Below are positions 6,730-14,632 of a DNA stretch of 14,648 nucleotides, one piece after another. The position numbers and the translations under genes are program-made. This DNA comes from Lachnospira sp. UBA5912 (GTDB taxonomy: Bacteria; Bacillota; Clostridia; Lachnospirales; Lachnospiraceae). Below the pieces are notes generated by a model. The model saw only the letters and a program-made list of their open reading frames with translations. It was not told the DNA's origin and made no database searches. Numbering within the stretch: position 1 is the stretch's first letter; every line of letters starts with the position of its first letter. The DNA is taken from assembly GCA_002435585.1 (NCBI GenBank), contig DJDY01000029.1, positions 1-14,648 of the forward strand, read 5' to 3'.

Positions 6730-7680
6730 TTGGATGATAAAAGGTACGCAGTACTTATAGATTCGGACAATATTTCATCGAAGTATATATCAGATATACT
6801 CGACGAGATGACTAAGTATGGTGTTATAACATATAAAAGAATATATGGAGACTGGACAAGCACACAGGCAAACAAGTGGAAGAAGGAACTGATGGAGAAT
6901 TCCATAACTCCTATACAGCAGTTCCGTAACACAGTTGGAAAAAATGCAACCGATTCTACACTCATAATAGATGCTATGGATATACTTTATACCAATAATG
7001 TTGATGGTTTCTGCATTGTATCTTCAGATGGTGATTTCACTAGACTTGCAAGCCGTTTGCGAGAGTCCGGTATGGATGTTATAGGCATGGGCGAGAATAA
7101 AACCCCACGTTCTTTCAGGGCAGCATGTTCGGTGTTTACAGATCTTGAACTGTTAAGAGAGCAGGCACATGAAGATGAACCAGACAGTAAGCCGGCTAAG
7201 AAGAAAGCAAGCAATAATATTATAAAGCAGTCAAAGATAGAAAATGCTATAATAGAGATTATCCAGGAAAATGATAATAAGGGTAAACAGACTGGTCTTG
7301 GTGAGATAGGCAGCAGGCTTCAGAAGAAATATTCTGATTTTGATGTGAGAAATTATGGTTACAGTTCGTTGTCTACATTTCTTGAGGAAATGAACAGCCT
7401 TGAACTTAAGAAGTTCAATAACACAGTTCTTGTGCGCCTTAAGGAAGATAAGAATATGAAAGAAAAAGTTACAGAATATGCTGTTAACTATGTTAAGTCA
7501 AGTGATAACGGAGTAGAGCTTGGAGCTCTTGGACAGAAGATACACATTAACTATCCGGACTTTAAGGTAAAGGAATATGGATATTCTACATTGTCAAAAT
7601 TCATAATGGGTATAAAATGTCTTGTTATCAGGGTGACAAGTGAGAACAGAAGAATGGTCTACATTAAAGATACTAAATAG
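6730..7680 (+). CDS. NYN-domain ribonuclease with two OST-HTH (LOTUS) domains
   Basis: A 316-aa protein. Residues 5-143 are a NYN (LabA/DUF88, PIN-like) nuclease domain: D11 and D13 in VLIDSDNIS, D75 in KNATDSTLIIDAMD, and D100/D102 in SSDGDF would bind the metal. A lysine-rich linker (about 150-165) follows. Two OST-HTH domains come next, at about 168-237 and 245-315; each has the YPDFxVxxYGYSSLSxF pattern (YSDFDVRNYGYSSLSTF, YPDFKVKEYGYSTLSKF). LOTUS domains bind RNA in other proteins, so an RNA-cutting or RNA-quality role is likely. The start is TTG, nine bases after GAGAGGAG; the nearby ATG at 6734 is out of frame. The RNA target is unknown. Confidence 0.9.
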   Translation: MDDKRYAVLIDSDNISSKYISDILDEMTKYGVITYKRIYGDWTSTQANKWKKELMENSITPIQQFRNTVGKNATDSTLIIDAMDILYTNNVDGFCIVSSDGDFTRLASRLRESGMDVIGMGENKTPRSFRAACSVFTDLELLREQAHEDEPDSKPAKKKASNNIIKQSKIENAIIEIIQENDNKGKQTGLGEIGSRLQKKYSDFDVRNYGYSSLSTFLEEMNSLELKKFNNTVLVRLKEDKNMKEKVTEYAVNYVKSSDNGVELGALGQKIHINYPDFKVKEYGYSTLSKFIMGIKCLVIRVTSENRRMVYIKDTK

Positions 7681-7721
7681 CTAAAGTAGTTCAAAGGTAC
7701 AATATTAAAATTAAAATAAAA

Positions 7722-7763
7722 TATAAGATAGTATGTGGAATATTATTCCACATACAGGAAAGG
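7722..7763 (+). promoter_or_regulatory. Perfect hairpin directly before the luxS ribosome binding site
   Basis: GTATGTGGAAT (7731-7741) and ATTCCACATAC (7745-7755) form perfect 11-bp arms around a 3-nt loop. AGGAAAGG, the luxS ribosome binding site, begins at 7756, right at the foot of the stem. No U-run follows, so it is not a terminator. A possible -10 box TATAAG at 7722-7727 would start the transcript close to 7733, making this a hairpin at or near the 5' end. It could protect the message, control translation, or be an operator. Confidence 0.6.
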
Positions 7764-7769
7764 AAAATT

Positions 7770-8249
7770 ATGAATAAAATAGCAAGTTTTACAGTGAATC
7801 ATCTTGATCTTTTAACAGGTGTGTATGTTTCAAGAAAGGATTATCAGGGAGATGTTGTGCTCACAACATTTGACTTAAGATTTACAAGACCGAATGTAGA
7901 AGCACCTATGGATACGGCAGGCATACATTCGATAGAGCATCTTATGGCTACATTCTTAAGAAATAATAAGGAATGGGCAGACAAGACTATATATTTTGGC
8001 CCTATGGGATGCCGTACAGGATTTTATGTAATATTTGCGGGAGATCTTAAGTCTGAGGATATACTTGATGTGCTTAGGGAAGGTGCTGAATATGTACTTT
8101 CATATGAGGGCGAGATACCAGGTTATTCACCAAGAGATTGTGGTAATTACTTAGACAACAATCTTACACTCGCCAAGATATATATGAAAAAGTTCAAGGA
8201 AGAGGTACTTGATAATCCAGTTCCTGAAAGACTTAATTATCCACAATAA
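7770..8249 (+). CDS. luxS: S-ribosylhomocysteine lyase (AI-2 synthase)
   Basis: A 159-aa cytoplasmic metalloenzyme that splits S-ribosylhomocysteine into homocysteine and DPD, the precursor of the AI-2 signal. The metal ligands H53 and H57 with E56 form HSIEH, C124 is in PRDCGNY, and the catalytic C81 is in GPMGCRTG. The N-terminal SFTVNHLDLLTGVY and the C-terminal length are typical. The start is supported by AGGAAAGG six bases upstream. No nucleosidase (mtnN/pfs) or methionine gene is next to it. It converges with tetR, leaving 9 nt between the stops. Confidence 0.98.
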   Translation: MNKIASFTVNHLDLLTGVYVSRKDYQGDVVLTTFDLRFTRPNVEAPMDTAGIHSIEHLMATFLRNNKEWADKTIYFGPMGCRTGFYVIFAGDLKSEDILDVLREGAEYVLSYEGEIPGYSPRDCGNYLDNNLTLAKIYMKKFKEEVLDNPVPERLNYPQ

Positions 8250-8258
8250 AGCAAGCTG

Positions 8259-8960
8259 TTATAAAAGTGAGCTGACTCCTGTAGAGACAAGTTTGGTGAT
8301 AAGCGCCGCCATCTCTTCAGGAGTTTCTTTTTTGCCATTTGTTAGCCAGTTTTCAATAAGTCCGGCGGAGCCGTAAACTATGAAATTACTGAAATAGTCA
8401 TAGTGAGGGATAAGTCTTGGCACACGTGAAAATATCCATGACTCTATGCATTTGTGCCTGAACAGCTGTCTGATTTTCATAATAAATGATATATCTCCGT
8501 TAGGACCAATAAGTGCACGTATCAAGTCAGACTTTTTGTCTATAAGCTTGAACATGTCAAGGAAGATGGGATATGGAAATCTTTCATCCTTATCAGCATC
8601 ATATTTAAGGAAAATCTGTTCAAACTGCATTGTTATTTCGTCTTCAACAGAATCAAGCATATCATATATATCTTTATAATGCAGGTAGAAAGTACCTCTG
8701 TTAATATCAGCATATTCACATAATTCTTTAACGGTAATATCCTTTATGTTTTTAGATTCCATAAGGGCAGAAAGACTGTTTATAAGAAGAATTTTAGTAC
8801 GCTCTATACGCCGGTCTTTTTTATTGCTATTAATTTTATTGCTGTCATTTGTATTACCATTGTTTGCATAATTATTGTTTGTGCTATTGTTGTTTATATC
8901 ATTATTTACGCCATTATTGTTACTATCAACATCTATGTTTGTATTATTTTGTGTATTCAT
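8259..8960 (-). CDS. TetR/AcrR-family regulator with Asn-rich N-terminal tail
   Basis: A 233-aa regulator. Residues about 50-97 hold the TetR helix-turn-helix (ITVKELCEYADINRGTFYLHYKD at 75-97). The C-terminal domain, ending in YGSAGLIENWLTNGKKETPEEMA, resembles the TetR_C_8 type common in Firmicutes. Unusually, an extra 47-residue tail precedes the DNA-binding domain, and about 22 of its first 46 residues are Asn. GGAG six bases before the ATG supports this long start, and the next in-frame Met (67) lies inside the helix-turn-helix. It is divergent from the MMPL pump gene across 237 nt and probably controls that pump and itself; most TetR proteins are repressors released by a ligand. The ligand is unknown. 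Confidence 0.93.
   Translation of the reverse strand: MNTQNNTNIDVDSNNNGVNNDINNNSTNNNYANNGNTNDSNKINSNKKDRRIERTKILLINSLSALMESKNIKDITVKELCEYADINRGTFYLHYKDIYDMLDSVEDEITMQFEQIFLKYDADKDERFPYPIFLDMFKLIDKKSDLIRALIGPNGDISFIMKIRQLFRHKCIESWIFSRVPRLIPHYDYFSNFIVYGSAGLIENWLTNGKKETPEEMAALITKLVSTGVSSLL
8276..8333 (+). terminator. luxS terminator inside the 3' end of tetR
   Basis: CTCCTGTAGAGA (8276-8287) pairs at 11 of 12 positions with TCTCTTCAGGAG (8312-8323), followed on the plus strand by TTTCTTTTTT (8324-8333). The stem lies within the last 65 nt of the convergent tetR coding sequence, so the DNA serves both as coding sequence and as the stop for luxS. Confidence 0.7.
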
Positions 8961-9050
8961 ATTATCTCCATTCTTCCGCTTTTTGTAAATCCATGATTTA
9001 TTTGTAAGATTTTATCTTTATGTACAGCATAATTGTATAAAATAATTCTT

Positions 9051-9082
9051 AATTAATAAACATAAATAAACATAATGTCTAT
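9051..9082. repeat. Direct repeat copy 1 in the tetR/MMPL divergent promoter
   Basis: This 32-nt sequence, starting AATTAATAAACATAAATAA and ending ACATAATGTCTAT, recurs at 9137-9171 with a single 3-nt insertion (TCA) and otherwise no change. It lies upstream of the probable MMPL promoter. Confidence 0.85.
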
Positions 9083-9091
9083 TAATGCACA

Positions 9092-9103
9092 TTTTGTACA
9101 AAA
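9092..9103. promoter_or_regulatory. Palindrome TTTTGTACAAAA, possible TetR operator
   Basis: A perfect 12-bp palindrome centred on GTAC. With one extra A on the right it extends to ACATTTT...AAAAATGT. It lies eight bases upstream of the -35 box of the MMPL promoter, and GTAC also occurs at 9022-9025 nearer tetR. Binding by the neighbouring TetR protein is inferred. Confidence 0.5.
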
Positions 9104-9110
9104 ATGTTTA

Positions 9111-9139
9111 TTGAGCATATGCCCTCTAATAATTATAAT
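9111..9139 (+). promoter_or_regulatory. Probable promoter of the MMPL-surface protein operon
   Basis: TTGAGC (9111-9116), a 17-bp spacer, and TATAAT (9134-9139) form a good sigma-A-type promoter. A start near 9146 would give a leader of about 52 nt, ending with AGGAGG at 9188-9193 before the ATG at 9198. Repeat copy 2 covers the predicted start site. Confidence 0.7.
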
Positions 9140-9171
9140 TAATAAACATAAATAATCAACATAATGTCTAT
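9137..9171. repeat. Direct repeat copy 2 over the predicted transcription start
   Basis: A 35-nt copy of 9051-9082 with three extra bases (TCA). It overlaps the end of the -10 box and the predicted start site, so a protein bound here could block transcription. The two copies begin 86 nt apart. Confidence 0.85.
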
Positions 9172-9197
9172 AAAGATAATAGCAAACAGGAGGTTAT

Positions 9198-11801
9198 ATG
9201 AAGCAAAAGGAAGAAAAAAAGAAAGGAAATTTCTGGCTTACGGTTGCAACATTTATAGTTAATAAGCGTAAAGCTATAGAGATTCTTTTTATTCTGGCAA
9301 TTATTTATAGTGTATTATGTATAAATAAGGTTCAGGTTAATCAGGATATAACTTCGTATCTGCCAGCAGACAGCGAAACAAGGCAGGGCTTGTCAATTAT
9401 GGATGAGCAGTTTATAACTTATGGCAGTGCCAAGGTAATGCTTACGAATGTGACCTATAATGAGGCAGATTCACTTGTTGAATCACTTGAGTCAGTAAAT
9501 GGAGTGAAACAGGTAGAATTTGACGATTCAAAAGACCATTATAAGGGAACAGATGCTTTATTTAACATAACTTTTGATGGAACAGAAGATGAAGATATAA
9601 GTAAACAGGCATTGAATGATGTCAAAGATATATTATCAGACTATGATATATATGTTTCGACAGAAGTCGGTTCAGAAGAAAGCAGTGCAGAATCGCTTGC
9701 AAAGGATATGAATATTATTCTTGTGCTTGCAGTGATTATAATAGTTGTTGTTCTTATGTTGTCAACAAAGGCTTATATGCAGATACCGGTACTTCTCATA
9801 ACATTTGGTGTGGCAGCTATTCTTAACATGGGAACAAACTACTGGTTTGGAACAATATCATCAATAACGAATTCAATTGCTGTTGTGCTTCAGCTTGCAT
9901 TGGCTATTGATTATGCAATTATACTGTGTGACAGATTTATGGAAGAGCATGAAACTCTTGATGCTGAGGAAGCTGTCAAGGTGGCACTTTCTAAAGCAAT
10001 ACCAGAGATAAGTTCATCATCACTTACAACTATATCTGGTATGGTTGCAATGATGTTTATGCAGTTCAGGCTTGGATACGATATGGGTATTATCCTTGTT
10101 AAGGCGATTATTTTGAGCCTTATATCGGTATTCCTTTTAATGCCAGGTGTGCTTCTTATATTTGCAAAGGGCATAGATAAAACACATCACAAATGTTATG
10201 TTCCTAAGATAACATTTGTAGGTAAGTTTGCTAACAGGACAAAATACATAATTCCACCACTCTTTATAGTATTTCTTATATTTGCGGCAATATTATCAAA
10301 CCGCTGCCAGTATATATATGATACAAGTTCAATCGTCAGTGCTAAAAAGAGTGAAGCTAAGATAGCCGAGGAGCGTATAGAAGATACATTTGGAGCAAGT
10401 AACCAGCTTGTAGTTATGGTTCCAAAGGGAAATTATGATTCAGAAAAAATGGCTCTAAAGCAGATAGAAAAACTGGATTATGTTACATCGACACTTGGTC
10501 TTTCTAATGTATCTATTAATGATGATTATGTACTTACTGATAAGTTAAGTCCGCGGCAGTTTGCGGAACTTACAGATATAGATGTTGAAGTGGTAAATGT
10601 ATTATATATGGCATATGCATATAACCAGGAGCAATATGGTCCTGTGTTCACGGGTATTGATGAATATGATGTACCTATTATAGATATGTTCTTATTCTTA
10701 TATGACCAGTATCAGCAGGGCTATGTGACATTGGATAGTTCTCTTGATGATAAGCTTACAACATTATACGATACACTTCATGATGCACAGCTTCAGCTTC
10801 AGGGAACAGATTACTCAAGATTTGTACTTAATCTTGACTTGCCGGTTGAGGGCGAAGAAACTTATGAAGCTCTTGAGCAGATACGACAGATAGCAGCCAG
10901 ATATTATGGCAATGATGTAATTCTTGTAGGTAATTCAACAAGTGACCACGACCTTCAATCATCATTTGCATCAGATAATATAGTTATAAGTGTGCTTACA
11001 GCGCTTTTTGTTATGATAATACTGTTGTTTACATTCCAGTCGGCAGGACTTCCAGTACTTCTTGTACTTACAATACAGGGAAGTATATGGGTAAACTTCG
11101 CCGTACCATCAATACATCATGAAACAGTATTTTTCATAGCATATTTAATCGTATCAGCTATCCAGATGGGGGCAACAATCGATTATGCTATTGTTATTTC
11201 AAACAGATACCTGCAGCTAAAGAAGGAGTATCCTCTTAAAGAGGCTATGATAGAGACACTTAACCAGTCTTTCCCAACTATATTTACATCTGGTTCAATA
11301 CTTACATGTGCAGGATTTCTTATAGGTGAGATAGCATCGGATGCAACAGTTGCTTCAATTGGTGTTGCGCTTGGAAGGGGTACGTTGATATCTATCATTC
11401 TTGTATTATTTGTATTGCCACAGATACTTCTTCTTGGAGATATAGTTATAGAAAAGACAGCACTTACCATGAATATATCAAGACCAGCAAGAGAGGTTTC
11501 CGGACGTGTAAGAGTATCAGGTCATGTTAAAGGATATGTTCAGGGAGAGATTGATGCTGATATACAGGGAACTTTCGAAGGTAATATGAATGTATCCGTT
11601 GATTCGCTTATTCCTGGACGTCAGGGTCAGATAAGTACTGAAAATGAATCTGATATAGAAAATGCAGATACAAAAAAAGCTGAAACAGAAGCAACTGATA
11701 ACAAAATCAATAACAAAGAACAAAATAATAAAAGAAAAAAAGACAAAGATAATGTAGAAATTAATGAAATAAAAGATACTGGGAAAGGAGATGAGCAGTA
11801 A
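9198..11801 (+). CDS. MMPL/RND-family membrane transporter with bactofilin-like tail
   Basis: An 867-aa inner-membrane transporter built from two similar halves, each with one isolated membrane helix, an outside domain and a five-helix block. TM1 is about 26-43, block 1 about 171-323, TM7 about 349-368, block 2 about 593-750. The outside domains span about 44-168 and 370-590. The proton-relay motif Asp-Tyr appears in both halves: D238-Y239 in LAIDYAI and D662-Y663 in ATIDYAI, as in MmpL3. After the last helix, residues about 767-803 alternate hydrophobic and polar residues with regular glycines (SGRVRVSGHVKGYVQGEID and onward), like bactofilin beta-helix turns. A charged Lys/Glu/Asn tail ends the protein. 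AGGAGG precedes the start. The stop overlaps the next ATG (TAATG). The substrate is unknown; lipids and hydrophobic compounds are typical for the family. Confidence 0.93.
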   Translation: MKQKEEKKKGNFWLTVATFIVNKRKAIEILFILAIIYSVLCINKVQVNQDITSYLPADSETRQGLSIMDEQFITYGSAKVMLTNVTYNEADSLVESLESVNGVKQVEFDDSKDHYKGTDALFNITFDGTEDEDISKQALNDVKDILSDYDIYVSTEVGSEESSAESLAKDMNIILVLAVIIIVVVLMLSTKAYMQIPVLLITFGVAAILNMGTNYWFGTISSITNSIAVVLQLALAIDYAIILCDRFMEEHETLDAEEAVKVALSKAIPEISSSSLTTISGMVAMMFMQFRLGYDMGIILVKAIILSLISVFLLMPGVLLIFAKGIDKTHHKCYVPKITFVGKFANRTKYIIPPLFIVFLIFAAILSNRCQYIYDTSSIVSAKKSEAKIAEERIEDTFGASNQLVVMVPKGNYDSEKMALKQIEKLDYVTSTLGLSNVSINDDYVLTDKLSPRQFAELTDIDVEVVNVLYMAYAYNQEQYGPVFTGIDEYDVPIIDMFLFLYDQYQQGYVTLDSSLDDKLTTLYDTLHDAQLQLQGTDYSRFVLNLDLPVEGEETYEALEQIRQIAARYYGNDVILVGNSTSDHDLQSSFASDNIVISVLTALFVMIILLFTFQSAGLPVLLVLTIQGSIWVNFAVPSIHHETVFFIAYLIVSAIQMGATIDYAIVISNRYLQLKKEYPLKEAMIETLNQSFPTIFTSGSILTCAGFLIGEIASDATVASIGVALGRGTLISIILVLFVLPQILLLGDIVIEKTALTMNISRPAREVSGRVRVSGHVKGYVQGEIDADIQGTFEGNMNVSVDSLIPGRQGQISTENESDIENADTKKAETEATDNKINNKEQNNKRKKDKDNVEINEIKDTGKGDEQ

Positions 11802-14632
11802 TGTTTAAAGGAAAATCAGAATATAAAAAGATAACATCAATAATACTGGCGCTACTGCTTGTCGCATGCAGCCTGGCTGTGCTTATGCAGGGGGTATTTG
11901 TGCCACAGTCAGCCAGAGCAGAGGAAAATGCCTCAGATGTCATAGAAATATCCAGTGAAGATGATCTTATTAATCTGGCAGACAATTGCAGAAATGATAG
12001 TTACAGTTTTGGCAAAACTGTAAGATTAATGACTGACATAAGTATTACAAGTGATAAGTTTGATGGAATAGCATATTTTAATGGAACATTTGATGGAGGA
12101 AACCATACAATACGAAACATTAATAAAGAGTATAAAGGTTCTGATTATGGTTTTTTCAGATATCTAGGAGATGAGGCCTATGTATATAATCTGAGTATAT
12201 CAGGTACGATAAGTGCAACAGGTACACAGAAGAATATAGGCGGAATAGCAGGCGTTAATTATGGAATAGTAAGTAACTGCACATTTATAGGAAAAGTTAA
12301 TGGTAATACGGCTGTAGGTGGAATAGTTGGTGTCAATAAATCGGGAGCTAAGCTGGTTAACTGTAGGAGTGAGGCAGATATAAATGCAACTAACCAGACA
12401 GGCGGAATAGCAGGCGAGAATAAAGGTGTGATTAGTAATTGCTCTTCTAAAAGTAATGTTAACATACAGGAACTCAATTCATCATTTGATATAGGTGGAG
12501 TTGATGTTGGAACACTTAATATTACACAGCATGTGGTTGACCGTAATGATATGGGTGGAATTGCCGGCAATTCCACGGGCATAATATCAGGGTGCAGTAA
12601 CTATGGAACTGTAGGGTATAGCCATACAGGTTATAATGTTGGAGGAATAGCTGGTAATCAGAGTGGCAAAGTATATGACTGTACCAATGAAGGAAGTGTG
12701 TATGGAAGAAAAGATGTTGGAGGAATAGTTGGACAGGCACAACCATATATTGAATCAGAATATCTTAATGACAGAGTTAACCAGCTTCAGGATTCAGTAG
12801 AGTCTATCAGTAATATAATGAATAATCTGTCTTCATCTGTAAGCAATACATCATCAGAGATAAGTGGCTATGCAGAGAATCTTACCAATAAATACAAAGA
12901 GGATGTTGATACATTATCAGATTCACTTAATAGTCTGTCAGATTCTATTGAAAAGGATAATCCTGATGCAGACAAATATATTGATAATATTAATGCAGCG
13001 CTTGATAAGATTGATAAGATACAGAATGATGATATTATTCTTTCAGATAAGCAGAAAGAGGATATTAATGAGCAATGGAAAATAGTAAGAGATAATATTA
13101 CAGATCTTGGTAATTCTATGTCAGATACGACGGACAGCGTTGAAGATTTTATGAAAAATGTGTCAGATCAGATTGGAAAAGGAAACACAGAAAATGATAT
13201 AAAAGGCATAGTGGATTCCCTGGAAAATCAGATGAACATTATAGCAGACAGTATTAACAGCATTTCTTCACAGATAGATAATATGGGGAATATTGCGAGT
13301 GATACAGTGAATACTATGGTAGATAAGGAAGATTATATAGAGGATATATCTGCGGCCGAAAATGTGGAAACAGATGGCGTTATATATTCTTCGGTGAACA
13401 GAGGTGATATTAATGGTGACATTAATGCAGGTGGTATATCTGGAACCATGAATGTGGAATATGATGTTAATCCTGAATATGATCTTGACTTAAGTACAGC
13501 TACGAATGTAAAGATAAGAACAACTGTCAATGTGGTAATTATGAAATGTATTAATTATGGAGATGTTACCTCTAAGAAAAACTGTGCAGGAGGAATAACT
13601 GGTTTACAGGAACTTGGACTTGTGTATTCATGTGAGGGATATGGAAGTGTTAAGTCTGAAACAGGTGATTATGCAGGCGGTATTGTAGGAAACAGCTTAA
13701 GCACAATATCTGAAAGCTACAGTCTTTGTAATGTTGAAAGCGCAAACTATACAGGTGGTATATGCGGACAGGGATATACAGTAAAGAATTGTATAGCAAT
13801 ACCTGTTATTAATGGCGATGGAGAAGCTAAGGGAAGTATTGCAGGTATAATTAATTCTGATGGTGAAAGAAAAGATAATCTGTTTGTTAATCAGGAATAT
13901 GGTGGAATAGATAATATAAGCTATAAAGGAATAGCAGAACCAGTTACATATGATTATGTTATGTCACTTGATAATATTCCTGCAGGATTTAATCAGGTTA
14001 CAATCACATTTAAAGCAGATGATACGGTTTTAAGTACCAAATCTATACCATATAATTCAAGTCTTGATGAGAAAGATTTGCCATACATTCCTCCAAAAGA
14101 AGAATGTTATGCACAATGGCCTGATGATATTATACATACGCCGATTGTACAGAATAAGGTTGTGGAAGTCGAATATCATTACTGGGTAGAAAGTATAGCT
14201 GGAAATATTAAGAGTGATAGTGATAAGTCTCTGTTTATGGTAGAAGGAAGATTCTATGGTGATGATGAGATGGTTATGAGTGCATGTGATATTAATGGAT
14301 TACATGGAAATGTTGAATATGCATATTCGTGGAGTCTGCAGGGTTCGCATAACAAAGCTGTTAAAACGGTAATAGGCCACTTCTATATTACAGATACATC
14401 AGGAAGTAATGAAATATGGTATAAAGATAAGGACAATAACAACTGGATAAAAGTAGATTCAAAGAAGAATGGAAGCTATCTGACGGCAGAAATACCATAT
14501 GAAGCAGACTTTGCAGTTATACATAAGAATAGTGATACAAGAATATATTATGTAATAGGTGCAGCAGTGGTTATCATTGTTGTGGTTGGAGGCGTGATTA
14601 TAAGGAGAAAGAAGAAAAATATTGTTGTTTAG
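11801..14632 (+). CDS. Large membrane-anchored GLUG-repeat surface protein with coiled coil
   Basis: A 943-aa exported protein. A signal peptide (hydrophobic core 11-33, likely cut after SARA at 40) leads to a short domain with FDGGNHTIRNI, then six GLUG-type units starting at G147, G173, G201, G252, G281 and G307 (GGIAG or GGIVG, usually followed by a cysteine-containing turn such as VSNC). Residues about 315-510 form a long predicted coiled coil rich in Asp, Ser, Asn and Ile. Five more GLUG units follow (G544, G597, G626, G652, and the degenerate GSIAG at 678), then a beta-rich region of about 715-912. One membrane helix (915-934) and an RRKKK tail anchor it; there is no LPXTG. It starts by a 1-nt overlap (TAATG) with the MMPL stop, so translation is probably coupled. 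Its partner role to the pump is inferred. Confidence 0.9.
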   Translation: MFKGKSEYKKITSIILALLLVACSLAVLMQGVFVPQSARAEENASDVIEISSEDDLINLADNCRNDSYSFGKTVRLMTDISITSDKFDGIAYFNGTFDGGNHTIRNINKEYKGSDYGFFRYLGDEAYVYNLSISGTISATGTQKNIGGIAGVNYGIVSNCTFIGKVNGNTAVGGIVGVNKSGAKLVNCRSEADINATNQTGGIAGENKGVISNCSSKSNVNIQELNSSFDIGGVDVGTLNITQHVVDRNDMGGIAGNSTGIISGCSNYGTVGYSHTGYNVGGIAGNQSGKVYDCTNEGSVYGRKDVGGIVGQAQPYIESEYLNDRVNQLQDSVESISNIMNNLSSSVSNTSSEISGYAENLTNKYKEDVDTLSDSLNSLSDSIEKDNPDADKYIDNINAALDKIDKIQNDDIILSDKQKEDINEQWKIVRDNITDLGNSMSDTTDSVEDFMKNVSDQIGKGNTENDIKGIVDSLENQMNIIADSINSISSQIDNMGNIASDTVNTMVDKEDYIEDISAAENVETDGVIYSSVNRGDINGDINAGGISGTMNVEYDVNPEYDLDLSTATNVKIRTTVNVVIMKCINYGDVTSKKNCAGGITGLQELGLVYSCEGYGSVKSETGDYAGGIVGNSLSTISESYSLCNVESANYTGGICGQGYTVKNCIAIPVINGDGEAKGSIAGIINSDGERKDNLFVNQEYGGIDNISYKGIAEPVTYDYVMSLDNIPAGFNQVTITFKADDTVLSTKSIPYNSSLDEKDLPYIPPKEECYAQWPDDIIHTPIVQNKVVEVEYHYWVESIAGNIKSDSDKSLFMVEGRFYGDDEMVMSACDINGLHGNVEYAYSWSLQGSHNKAVKTVIGHFYITDTSGSNEIWYKDKDNNNWIKVDSKKNGSYLTAEIPYEADFAVIHKNSDTRIYYVIGAAVVIIVVVGGVIIRRKKKNIVV

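Noticed and set aside
7731..7755. Intrinsic terminator between the NYN gene and luxS
   Set aside because: No T-run follows on the plus strand, and the hairpin abuts a ribosome binding site.
12240..12730. CRISPR-like repeat array in the repeated GGAATAGCAGG stretches
   Set aside because: The spacing is irregular, and the repeats encode GLUG units within one long open frame.
14617..14632. Sortase (LPXTG) anchor on the surface protein
   Set aside because: The end is a membrane helix plus RRKKK without an LPXTG-like motif, so a simple membrane anchor fits better.
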